From: Mytilus trossulus
Taxonomy: Eukaryota; Mollusca; Bivalvia; Mytilida; Mytilidae
Assembly: GCF_036588685.1 (NCBI RefSeq)
Contig: NC_086386.1
Span: 72,724,682 to 72,788,681 of the forward strand
DNA: 64,000 nucleotides
Direction: 5' to 3'
The notes beneath the pieces were generated by a model. It did not search any database and was not told where the DNA came from. It saw nothing but the letters and a program-made list of their open reading frames with translations. Position numbers and translations under genes: made by a program. Within the stretch, counting starts at the first letter, position 1, and each line of letters begins with the position of its first letter. This document shows, piece by piece, positions 47,518-57,769 of this stretch.

Positions 47518-47880
47518 GTCTACAGGTAGTAACAGAAACCGACTTTCAGCTGAACAATGGCGTTTTTGCCAGCTTAACATTTTACAGCGTCAATGGTTAT
47601 TAGCCCATTGAAAGCTGATTAAAACTAACCAGATCTCGGGTCTATCATTTACAGTTCATGTGTGAACATGACGTTGTAAAAGTCTGACATTGACGGTGTG
47701 ATTAACATTGAAATGTTAACCAATGCTCATGATGCTGTTCCTAGCGGCATTCGATAAATCAATTACTTGCCAACGTTGGTCGAAATGAATTTATTACGTC
47801 TATAGGTCGTAACAGAAACCGACTTTCAGCTGACCAATGGTTTTTTGCCAGCTTCACATTTTACAGCGTCAATGATGTCA
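47518..47880. repeat. Pair of direct repeats of about 80 bp, 280 bp apart
   Basis: GTAACAGAAACCGACTTTCA and CATTTTACAGCGTCAATG occur at 47.52-47.60 and 47.80-47.88 kb with few differences. The intervening sequence is unrelated to other repeats seen here. Confidence 0.7.
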
Positions 47881-47997
47881 TATTTATACATATATCTAGA
47901 TAATTAAGAGCATATCATAATCTATATATAACTTGACTATATTTTTATATGTTTTTCATACTTATAAAAATAGAATTAAACAACTACCATTTTTTTT

Positions 47998-48767
47998 AAG
48001 GTCAAGTTACAGTAAATGGGCTATGTCACAGATTTCAGTAAAATTTGGCATATAACTCAGGCTTGATGAACTTCAACTGAAAATCGAAAAAAATAATGCA
48101 TTTATCTCAATTATCATTTGAAATATTACTAATTGAATTCTTACAAAATGGGTGAACATTTGTAAGGAAAGCACATGAAATCGGCGAAAACCCTTCTAAA
48201 ATTTGTCTTAAAACCGCCAAATCTTTAATTCTACTCCATAGATTAAAATAAAAAAACTATATGTTGTTGATACATAAATTTCCGTTATAATGATGCAAAA
48301 TAAAGATAGGGTCACCGTCTTCGTTTTTACGGTATACACCATTCAAAGTTGCGTTATTGGTGAAAAAATCCAACAAAACGTCAAAATAATCGTAACGTTA
48401 TCGCGTTGCAGGCCGTAAAACGTTGATTTTTGACGTTTTTCACTACCCACAAGGTAACATATTGATTATTAGACAAAAAACGAAGTCGGTGACCCTATGA
48501 ATATACAGTTTTTTAAGAAAAATCTATGGAGTAGAATTACAGATTTGGCGATTTTAAGACAAGTTTTAGAAGGTTTTTTGCCGATTTTATGTGCTGTCTA
48601 TACAAATATTCACCCATATTAAAAGAAATCAGTCTGCAATTTTTCAGATAATAAAAGAGATAAATGTATTATTTTTACGATTTTCAGTTGTAGTTCAACG
48701 AGCCAAGGTTGTATGCAAATTTTTAGAAAAATCTGCGACATACCCCATTTACTGTTCCTTGACCTTT
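47998..48767. mobile_element. 770-bp fold-back element
   Basis: The left end AAGGTCAAGTTACAGTAAAT is the inverse of the right end ATTTACTGTTCCTTGACCTT. The similarity continues inwards: GGCGAAAACCCTTCTAAAAT pairs with ATTTTAAG...AGAAGG, and GATAGGGTCACCGTCTTCGT with the inverse ACGAAGTCGGTGACCCTATG. The arms are about 350 bp, the loop is short, and there is no open frame. Confidence 0.8.
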
Positions 48768-48769
48768 AT

Positions 48770-49970
48770 ATAAAACCGAACAACCATACCGGGCATATAA
48801 CAGAATATTCAAAAAGATAATTGAGTACACAGTTTTAGAAATATTTTTACGAAGAGGAAGCACAGAGAGTTTTAAGAAAAGACGATTGCTTGATTGATAT
48901 TCATAAATTAGACTGGGTCTAATATACTGACCTTCAACACAGACACAAATGTCTTTGCAGTGTATTGCGTTTTCAACAAACTAACATGCATGTCTACGTA
49001 CACATCACCTTCTGCCTATATGTAGAAAAATACAAAAGAAGCTCGATTACTTTCAAATAATGATTTATCGGGTTATTAATTTATTTCCTTTTATTTCAAA
49101 TTTACAATGTTGGTGTGATTCTGTTGTCAGTGTACATGTTTGATAATAAAATGAATACATTTTTGTTGCATGTTTGAACCAAATGAATAATATATCACAT
49201 AAAAATAATTCATATAATATCTTTCGGTTCTTTGGATAACAAATGAGAAATACAGATTAACCGTGGGACCCTCAACATAAAACGTTTACCGTAAAGGCTA
49301 TACAGTATAAAACAATAGAGAACAACTTAATTCACTTACTAACATTTAAATTTATTTATGCCTGAATTTTTTTTTTCAAATCACATGGACAATATTGAAA
49401 GGTATTATTAGCAGGTCATGTATGCACAGTTTGATAGCAATACATAACTGATACAACCGTTGGGTAATATACTTATTTTTAATGCTTAATTTCTATAAAT
49501 AATGCATACATTTTTACTTAAATCATACCTCTAAACATCTCATATTTTCTTTGAAGGCTATTGTCCAATTGCTATCAGTATGTGAACAAGATATGTAGAC
49601 ATCATATTTAGCTATATCTTTGTTTTAAACTACAAAAGAAGACTACTGCAAATAAGGCATGAAAAGTAATAGTAATTCATCGCTAAAGGTTATTTTAACT
49701 ACATTTATGTGGCGTAAACACAAAATTTAATCCTGGTATATATGATGAGTTTTTTTAGTGGATATACCATTCTAATTTAGGGTTCAAGTACATATTCGAA
49801 CAAAGAGAGAGAAGCAAAATGTTCAAAAAGTTAAGTTTCCGTTTGAAGTGTGTCATCTTGTAGGAGCATGAATTGATCATAATTTTCATGTTTTAATGAG
49901 CATCGTTGAGTAATGTAACCACCATAAGATAGTGTCAGAAAACAGGTTTACTCAACATTATAATTTAAAC
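48770..49970. other. AT-rich stretch with one R2 3' fragment
   Basis: GGCGTAAACACAAAATTTAA and TCCTGGTATATATGATGAG at 49.71-49.76 kb are the 3' end of an R2-type repeat. Nothing else is recognised. Confidence 0.4.
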
Positions 49971-49977
49971 GAAAAGT

Positions 49978-50960
49978 ACAAGAAGGACGAAAGATACCTC
50001 AAAGATAGATAACACACTTACAACGATATAGCTAAAAAATAAAAAGTCAAAACGACAAATAATACTTAACATGAAACTACATAGAAAACGACAGACTTAC
50101 CAACACGAACCCAATCAAAAACTGGGGGTTATCTCAGGTGCTACGGAAGGGTAAGCAGATCCTGCTCCACATGTAGCACCCGTCGTATTACTAATGTTGT
50201 TATACATCTGTTAAATAGTCTATTTCGGTAGGGTATATTCGTAAAAAGGGAAAGGTATTGTAGTTACGAAATAAGGAACATATCCGATATCATACGTTAA
50301 ATGGTGATTCTGTAACATTCAATCAACTCGTGATGGCATATGTAAAATTTACAAAAGGAATGATTTCAACCTCACAATGTGGATACTCTTGGTTTAATAG
50401 TTTTCTTGTTGGCAGCAACCCTCTATCAAGGACATCATGATAAGAATCACAAGCCCTGGAATATCGTATCAATTGGGAGGTATATACTCCGTAAGCTAAC
50501 GCGTCTAAAATGTTGCAACATAGAAATGGTCCACGATTGGAAAGCTAAAATCATCTCTTTTGTCGTAAAGTTTTTTTTCAACTGACACTCATTGTCAGCT
50601 TTTAGAAGCAAGTCAAGATATGAGGCAGACTAAACTGTTTATCCTTTATATCTAGTTTGATGGCATTTGTTCAACACAGTCACCAAAATTGTATTATTTA
50701 GTGAGAGAACATCATCTTTATAGCGGAACATGAAGCTAGAGGATATTGCTAACTTTTTATCTTTCTTCCTTTGGATTTCAGGCTCGTAATAATAAAGAAA
50801 CAAGTCGGCAAAAAGAAGGGCACAATTGGTTCCCATTGGAATTCCATCAGTCTGTTGAAAAACACGTCCACTAAACGTAAAAGTATGTTGTCAATCAAGA
50901 AATAAGGCATCCTTATATTAACAGTTTCAGAGAATTTCTTTCTTAACTGTTTTTAAGGGA
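49978..50960 (-). mobile_element. Penelope-like element, family A, second relic
   Basis: It has the same layout as the 23.8-24.9 kb copy on the same strand: RT 3' half, then a tail through CTCAGGTGCTACGGAAGGGT and AGCAGATCCTGCTCCACATG (plus-strand reading) to about 49.98 kb. It is more decayed than the first copy. Confidence 0.8.
50639..50936 (-). pseudogene. PLE family A RT fragment with altered catalytic box
   Basis: The frame reads MGTNCALLFADLFLYYYEPE, RKKDKKLAIS and FRYKDDVLSLNN. The catalytic box is YKDD instead of the YIDD in the 24.6-kb copy. There is a deletion after YYYEPE and a stop after HQTRYKG. Upstream (50.84-50.94 kb) the FQQTDGIPMGTNCA context continues with a break. Not functional. 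Confidence 0.75.
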
Positions 50961-51064
50961 AGGAACCACAACAGTCACATGTCGTGGAGATTTTGCTTAC
51001 ACACGGGTCTACAATAAAAAATAATCAGTCTTATGTTCTCCTCACTTTGATTGAATGTTATGTC

Positions 51065-51315
51065 GTTTTAATTAATTGTTTATTTCCAAACGCCACTTTT
51101 AAGCACGTTTGTGGTGTTTTGTGGAGAACTTGTTATCAGTGTCGGGAGCGGGGATCCTCAGAGAAAACCATCAACCTTCTATAGGAAAGAATTGAGATTG
51201 ATGGCGAGTGTATCCGCACATGCGGGGTTAGAGCTCATAACCACGGTCACGTGTTGTCTTGCTAGTGAAAACGATAGTAGAACAACACAGTGCATTCTTC
51301 CATCGAGGCCCCAGT
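51065..51315. repeat. GC-richer relic of a tRNA-related dispersed repeat
   Basis: CCTCAGAGAAAACCATCAAC, CCGCACATGCGGGGTTAGAG and CTCATAACCACGGTCACGTG resemble a common bivalve repeat with a GGGTTCGAACTC-type B box, here mutated. The attribution rests on memory of that repeat. The two overlapping open frames here are not supported as genes. Confidence 0.35.
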
Positions 51316-51995
51316 ATTACTTTGATGATCAGCATGGCAGGAGACACTTTCTCTATTGTCTAGACTGACTCTTCATGCTTTTTTATACCGTGATTTATTT
51401 TCTGACTTGATTGCTGTTATCTGATTATAGTTTAACTATTTTTTATCGTAATTTCTAACATTCGAAAACTATTATGATTAATACAAGCAGTTCTGATGGT
51501 GACCTGTCGATAGCATAACATGATCATTATATAAAATAATGATCTTTCTTTTGGACAAAAAATATATATCATAATTGATTGTATCAGAATCAACGTAAAA
51601 CATAAATAACAAACCTAAATTTTCGGATTCCATTGATGATTCCATGTTTTCAACGTCAAATTTTAAGATCAGGAAAAAATCTGTAGTATCAAGTGATATA
51701 CAGTGACTAAATTGAATAAAACATTGTCTTTTCGAATTCATTGCCGTCAATTTTTCTTATCTCGTTCTTTAATATCTGACTTTTTGTAATGTGTTACATT
51801 TGTCAATATACATAACACAGTAACATCTAGTTGTTTGTATCCATAATTTTTAATAGTAGATATATGAACATGTCTCATCGGCAATCAAATTTCTTATTTG
51901 TATTCCATAAACAAAATATTTTTTTTTTTTAATTCAACAATTTGTATTGAATTGTATCAATTAAAAGCACAATACTAAAACATCATTATTACAAT
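51316..51995. other. AT-rich stretch, nothing recognised
   Basis: No gene or repeat identified. Confidence 0.35.
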
Positions 51996-52700
51996 ACTTT
52001 TAACCCTTTAACATTCAAGGATTTTTTACCTTTTCTTTCCGGATAAAGGATATATGTTTTCAATCAATTGCACATTTCGATAAAAAGCTCACTCAAAGGA
52101 CAAGTTAGACTCATCTGATAGATAATTGACCAAGGTTTCTGGAAAACTTGATTTAAGGAAAATAATTTCTTACGTTCGTCACGTGATATCCCTCAAAAGT
52201 CACGTGACATGCTGAATTAAAGTGACAAAAATGTACAATTCCAGCGGAAAAGCGGTTTTACAGTCATTTAGTGACAAAAATAGAACATAGTTTTAGAGTT
52301 AAATTAATGCATGAAGACTTTCGGAAACGTTATCGGTGAAAACTTTATACAGAAAGATGCAAAACTTGTCTGATTGGTAGAAATATCAAGACTCGAAACA
52401 CCGAAAAATAGTGGATTTTTTGAGAATTTTTGTCATAGTCAAATAAATGGCCCAAGTTTATGTTAAAGATAAACTATTCGTAACTGCTTACAGAATACGC
52501 CTTTAGGAAATAATTTTGAGTAAATATTGAATGAAAATCTGGTATTTTTGAGTGCCCAGGCTAAGAATGTAACAAAAAAGAGAGAGGGGAGAAAAAGTTT
52601 TTTTTTTGTTTTTTTTATGTAAATCATGTATTTCAGTTGTCTTAATTGAAATTGAAAGTAAAGTTAAGTTAAGTTACATTTAATATAGGAATTTATTTTT

Positions 52701-52779
52701 TCATCCTCCGGCAGTGAGGTTTGAACACGCGATCATCCGGGTGTATGACTGTGCATCTTTCCACTGAGCCACAGAAACC
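52701..52779 (-). repeat. tRNA-like segment inside the piggyBac-type element
   Basis: The minus strand shows GTGGCTCAGTGGAAAGATGC (A-box-like) and GTGTTCAAACCTC (B-box-like), about 35 bp apart. T-stem pairing has mismatches and no normal anticodon arm forms. This suggests a tRNA-derived relic (SINE head) rather than a working tRNA. Confidence 0.45.
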
Positions 52780-53160
52780 ATTGGAAAACTTATGAAATTT
52801 AAGCATATACGTCACCTTCTCTGTAAGACTAGAAATTAATTTTGGGAGAATATAATCAAACTTCGTTTTCTTAAGAAGCTATTTTTTGAAAATTATTATT
52901 TTTTGAAGCAAATTTGTAAGAAAGTTATTCAGAAATGTTCGTTTTTTCGTCTATATGTCACTATTTCTATACCTTAGCGATACGATATCCAACACCCTCA
53001 TAACCAGACACTAAAGAAACAAAGATGTCTTATTGCTATTCCGACTTGGCTAACAATGTTTAACACATTCTAGATGTTCTCATCTCTTTTGCTATATAAA
53101 CTGAAAAAACAAAACATGAAAATTCCTTGTAATTTGAGTTTGTTTCAGTGTTGATACTCT

Positions 53161-53538
53161 ATGAATCAGATTTTTTGTATGTGTATGTGTTTTACTTACA
53201 GTGTTGATAGTATTCTTGTAAACGATCACGGTACAGTTATCAAAATTGTCATTTTAAAACAAAAAACAGCAACAATTTGTCTTGTGACATTTTGTGAAAA
53301 TATTCTATTTAAAAATAGAAATAAAACAGTTTTCGCCCCAAAAAATCTTATCAATATAGGACAAATTGACATAATGCATTGCATTTTGTTGGTTTCCGAC
53401 ACCAAAAATATATGGTGGTATACTGATCGTCAATTTGAGCCCACAACCACATATGTACGTCAAAAATTGTCAACGATACAAAACTTCATGCAAACTACTC
53501 CGCCACAAATTTTGCTTACCGGTCAAATTGACCGGTAG
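53161..53538 (+). CDS. Unrecognised 125-codon open frame in the piggyBac-type element
   Basis: The frame opens at an ATG (MNQIFCMCMCF) and runs into the right terminal repeat, ending in GQIDR inside the subterminal palindrome. It includes IWWYTDRQFEPTTTYVRQ, which has protein-like composition, but I cannot assign a family. It lacks the catalytic Asp pattern that I would need to call a piggyBac transposase. It may be a decayed transposase C-terminus or chance. Confidence 0.25.
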   Translation: MNQIFCMCMCFTYSVDSILVNDHGTVIKIVILKQKTATICLVTFCENILFKNRNKTVFAPKNLINIGQIDIMHCILLVSDTKNIWWYTDRQFEPTTTYVRQKLSTIQNFMQTTPPQILLTGQIDR

Positions 53539-53689
53539 GAACGTTAAAGAGTTAAGGTATTAAAGTTAGATATTTGAGGTGCCAACTCTGAAAATAATAC
53601 ATTTAGAAAAAACAACACTTCATAATCCTATCAAAATCAATCAAAATAACACATATGTGTAACATGTGTAATATGAACCTTTCTTCTAT

Positions 53690-53860
53690 ATATTAACAAC
53701 TTTTTGGAATTTTGGATCCTCAATTATCTTCAACTTTGTACTTGTTTGGCTTTATAGATATTTCGATTTGAGCGTCACTGATTAGTCTTGTGTAGACGAA
53801 AAGCGCGTCTGGCGTTCTAAATTATAATCCTGATTCTTTTAATAACTAATTAAGAAGTGT
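53690..53860 (+). repeat. R2 repeat with near-intact ribozyme core
   Basis: ACAACTTTTTGGAATTTTGG, GAGCGTCACTGATTAGTCTT, GTGTAGACGAAAAGCGCGTC and TGGCGTTCTAAATTATAATC. Stem II (GTCT...AGAC) is perfect, but the core reads CTGATTA instead of CTGATGA. Confidence 0.7.
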
Positions 53861-54419
53861 GTAAATGGCGAAGCTTAGCAAACTATGACGATGAGCATCT
53901 TATCATTGAAATAAAAAGTATATACCAATTTACGTTAAATTATTTATTCTTACTTTAACATGACTCACCTAAAATTGTCCATATACTCTGAAAGAACAAT
54001 TCAAATAAACTCGGTTCCATCAATAATTGTTTCTTCATCTCAATTACACACGAAAGCATCCAGTTTAATAAATGTTCGCGGGAATATAAACAATGTACAA
54101 AATGATTGTCGCATTTTTATATGTAAATCACTGAACCATATATGTTCAGGTCAGCTATTGTGTCACCTAAAATTTCCATCAGAAATACTAAAAATAACAA
54201 TGAATAACACGAGTGACAATGTTATTAAACTAATATTTTCTTTATTTTTTAACTATGAACAAGCGATAAAAATAACTGAAAATTTTAACTTATAAATAAA
54301 AACGAATAAAATTAACAACAGACGGTGTGTATTATCATGATTACATCGAATTGTATTAGAAACCGTATAATGGGTTATGAAATATGCAGTGGCATCCACC
54401 CATGATATACATACAACTA
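53861..54419. other. AT-rich stretch, nothing recognised
   Basis: The 111-codon open frame at 53960-54295 has no domain, and its composition follows the local A/T content. No gene is supported. Confidence 0.35.
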
Positions 54420-54424
54420 CTTAT

Positions 54425-55865
54425 AAACTCATCATAGATACCAGAACTAAATAAAGTATATGGGCGTTTTTCAATAAAAGCGTTACTTTCAGACCTATAA
54501 AAATGGAAAATCAACCTGTCTAAAATTTAATTTCAAGAGTTATTTTGAATACCTTTATTGTAGACCTGTTTGCAAACAAAACGAGCAATCTTAAATACTC
54601 TTTAAAATGATAGTATTTCATAATCTGTGTACTGTTTCGTAGGAGACTAGAAAAATCTCATTTGTTTCTAAATTCATATGGAGAACCATTTTTATCGATA
54701 AAGATTAGACAGTACTTCAAATAAGAAGGTACAACTCGTCTTACGTAGGGGACATTTTGATGCGTTCCGTAGTTGACAAATCCGTTTTATAGTGGACAAA
54801 AAGTTTCGTAGTTGACATCAACCCTATTCTATGTTAATATAAACATAATAAAAATTACATGAAATTAATCTATGTTATTTGTTTTGTACGAATATAATTG
54901 AAAAAAGAGTAAAAAAAAAGACTGCATGATAGTGGTAGTATCCACTACGAAACTTTTTTTCTCCCATACTTGTGTCGTAGGTGACCGTTTCGTAGGGAAC
55001 ATGTTCACATTTTTTATTTTTTCCCTAAAATCCCTATATTGCAATAGTAACAAGACTGATTGTATACATCAAAGCATGGATTAAGCTGAACACTGATATT
55101 CTTTTCATAATTTTAAAACCAGATACTGAAGGAGGTTTGACCCGTTTCGTAGTGGACATTAACAAAAATTCGGTATCACTCTGGTCCATTTGATGTGCTC
55201 AATTGTTCAAAAATGTAATTGCCGTTATGAAAGCATCACTTCTTTTGTAAGATCCTAATGTTAATATCTCTTGCAAACAAAAATTACATTGATTTTATAA
55301 AACTATTTATTAGCAAATTTTAATAACTTCGTTTCGTAGGGCACATTTTGTCAGGGACACACCTTCTGAAATTTAAAATCCTATGTTAAAAGCTGTTTAT
55401 AAAATATGTTAGCTCTTAACATACATTTGAATTATTAAAGAACTTATATTAAGTAAAAATAACATTTATTTCTACATTTGTTTACGATATTTTAGAGTAT
55501 GAATGTTAAACAGGCGGTCGAAGGACATGCCATTTTGGTTGTTTTGGACCATTCAGGAATCAATATCTTATAAATCCCTCTAAAAAAATAACTCTATCTT
55601 TGCTTTTAAATGTTAATTCTAATTCAATGTACTGACTGCACACAAAAATACTTGCAAAAAAAAATGAAGTGGCTAGGACAACAAAGTACGTTTTTATTGG
55701 AAAACGCCCATATACGCCAGAAAGACTAATCAGTGACGCTCGAATCCAAAAGAGTTAATAAAAAAGGCAAATAAAGTACGAAGTTGACGAGCATTGAGGA
55801 CCAAAATTCCTAAATGTTTTGCCAAATACAGCTAAGGTAATATATGCCTGAGGTAGAAAATCCGT
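54425..55865 (-). repeat. R2 repeat interrupted by a 1250-bp transposon
   Basis: The R2 3' end (AACTCATCATAGATACCAGA in reverse) lies at 54425-54460. The rest (CGCCAGAAAGACTAATCAGT to CAAATACAGCTAAGG) lies at 55715-55865. Removing 54461-55710 and one TATA restores a continuous R2 sequence across the junction. Confidence 0.75.
54461..55710. mobile_element. 1250-bp DNA transposon with TATA duplication and internal CGTAG motif series
   Basis: The termini are TGGGCGTTTTTCAATAAAA and its near inverse TTTTTATTGGAAAACGCCCA, flanked by TATA on both sides (54457-54460 and 55711-55714). The interior carries about ten copies of a motif near GTTTCGTAGNNGACA (54635, 54741, 54765, 54785, 54803, 54972, 54987, 55144, 55331; inverted at about 54943). 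No transposase frame is present. The superfamily is not clear; a TA or TATA target would suit Mariner-like or other TA-targeting groups. Confidence 0.8.
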
Positions 55866-56144
55866 AGTAACTTAGATTCACTAATTTCATTCATCGTGTC
55901 TCAATCAAGGTTTTACACACAAACTTGATACTACGCATTTTGAACTATAATTAAAAAATCAGTTTTATATAAAAGCATGTTGATACTGTTTGTAATGTTC
56001 TCAATCAAACACATACATTATTTTTATCGAGGAAGATAAATTTTGATAGATATAAAAAAAAATACTGTCGGAATTATTCTCGTGTGCCGTCATTACAAGA
56101 GCTTGCAACATTTATGGGAAATTACAAAAAAACAACATTTTAAA

Positions 56145-56310
56145 GTAAAATTGAGAATGGAAATGGGGATGTATTACAGCGATAATAACCTGACCAATAA
56201 GCAGACAAGAGCCGAAGTCCGTCATACTTAACTCCGAATTATACACAAGAAACTAAAATTTAAAAATCATACAAGACTGACAAAGGCCAGAGGCTCCTGA
56301 CTTGGGACAG
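56145..56310 (-). repeat. R1 plus PLE-B internal fragment
   Basis: GAATGGAAATGGGGATGT, then TACACAAGAAACTAAAAT and AGGCCAGAGGCTCCTGACTT, in the same order as 30.85-31.12 kb. Confidence 0.6.
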
Positions 56311-56953
56311 GCGCTTGAGAAAACTAACGTCATAATTCAAAACAAAACAATTAACGAAAGAACAAATATGACAGACACCAACCAAACACAACCACTCAAC
56401 AACAAGCTTTTGACTTGGACTTGCTTGTGGTTAGGAAAATAACAGTATTTGTTTGTCTTTAGGCGTTTGTATTTTTTGCTGTGACATTGTCAGAATATTT
56501 CTGTCATTAATCACTGACTCTTTGTTTTTATCTGCCTCTTTTTTCAATATTTGGCCACATATTAAAGTTGAACAACAATACAGTTATCACATTTGTTTAT
56601 TTCCATAATTTGTTTTCTTTTTTTATACAACATTTCATTGTAAGTAATAAGAAACTAATTATAAATATAAAAAAGAATACACAAAATGACATACAAATTA
56701 GATTTGTCTAAAGATGTTCGTTATCAAAATGATGGTTATCAAAACTCCATAATCCAACAGATCAAGAGTTAAAAAGTGACAAAGGGACATTCTATTTTTA
56801 AAGTGTTATCTTTATTTGTAACATTTGAACTCTTTTATGACAGTGTTGACGATCCTGTCTTATCGTTTCCGAAAGTCTTTGCATGTATGATTATGTCTAG
56901 AAAAATCGTACCATATATAATAAGACTCAAGCGTCAATTATGTAATTAACCTT

Positions 56954-57113
56954 CCCAGAAAGATACCAGCCGCGCTTGGAGAAAAAGACCAAAGGCACAT
57001 TAAAAGAAATGGTAGACATAGAAGTAATCTCAAAGGTCGATAAATCGACAGACTGGGTGAATTCGTTAGTTGTTGTAGAAAAGCCAAAAACAGGAAAGTT
57101 TAGGATTTCATAC
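56954..57113 (+). pseudogene. Ty3/Gypsy reverse transcriptase fragment
   Basis: The frame PRKIPAAL at 56954 shifts by one base near 56.98 kb to LEKKTKGTLKEMVDIEVISK, VDKSTDWVNSLVVVEKP and KTGKFRI. This is the well-known start of the Gypsy-type RT domain (P.KIP..L...L..M...GVI..V..PTDWV.SLVVV.K..GK.R). The fragment stops abruptly at TCATAC/TGAC, where a PLE-B tail begins. No LTR, gag or integrase is visible nearby. Confidence 0.75.
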
Positions 57114-57245
57114 TGACTAGGCGGTATGGGGTTTGCTCATTGTTGAAGGCCGTATGGTGTTCCATAGTTGTAAATTTCTGTGTCATCTGGTCTCTTGTAG
57201 GAAGTGTCTAATTGGCAATCATACCACATCTTCCTTTTTTTAAAT
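57113..57245 (+). repeat. PLE-B 3' tail fused to the Gypsy fragment
   Basis: TGACTAGGCGGTATGGGGTT, CATTGTTGAAGGCCGTATGG and ATACCACATCTTCCTTTTTT match the last 130 bp of the family B element. It starts exactly where Gypsy RT similarity ends. Confidence 0.75.
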
Positions 57246-57769
57246 ATTATACATGTTGCTGATTCATTCGTTATATGATTATTTTTTAACGCCAGTCTAA
57301 AGTTTGATAAATCATGTTCTTTATTTTAGAGACGGAAGGTTTCTGATGGATAAGTTTGTACTAATTTTATGATTCCTTATCTAAATCGGTCTAGTTTTCA
57401 GGCAACGGCTTATTGCTACAAACTATGTATGGAGGTTTAGATGAAAATGTTGTGTACATATTGTTACTGTGTACAAAAATGTACAATTGTTTACTTGAAC
57501 ACGTACACAACTTATTACCTGCACATGTGTTTAATAGCTTGTACAACTCACTGTTTGCTTATTATGTTTTTCCTCTTGTTTTGATTTTAATTTATTGTCG
57601 GGTTACTTTATCGTTGATGTTTTTTTTTATCAATCTGTTTCGTTTTTAACCTTATTAAACATCATTCAGCGTATTGTGTTTAAATGTAACAGACAAGCAA
57701 CGGACGCACAGAAAATAACTTGACCTTACATGACACATTGATTAATAAAGGCAATTAGGGTTATAGAAA
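57246..57769. other. AT-rich stretch, nothing recognised
   Basis: No gene or repeat identified. Confidence 0.35.

Larger units (their letters stand above)
52004..53551. mobile_element. piggyBac-type DNA transposon, non-autonomous or decayed
   Basis: TTAA (52000-52003) precedes CCCTTTAACATTC at the left end. At the right end GAACGTTAAAGAG is followed by TTAA (53552-53555). The TTAA duplication plus CCCTTTAAC-type termini are the hallmarks of the piggyBac superfamily; 11 of 13 terminal bases match in inverse. A palindrome ACCGGTCAAATTGACCGGT lies just inside the right end. The 1548-bp length is too short for a full transposase plus termini. The longest frame (53161-53538) is not recognisable as transposase. 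Confidence 0.75.

Noticed and set aside
51111-51368. Overlapping frames in a GC-richer patch that look protein-like
   Set aside because: The patch resembles a known type of tRNA-related bivalve repeat. The protein-like look comes from base composition.
52701-52779. Possible functional tRNA gene
   Set aside because: T-stem mismatches and the absence of a normal anticodon arm make it a relic.
53960-54295. 111-codon open frame
   Set aside because: Composition follows local AT content, no domain or splice context, and no relation to neighbouring elements.
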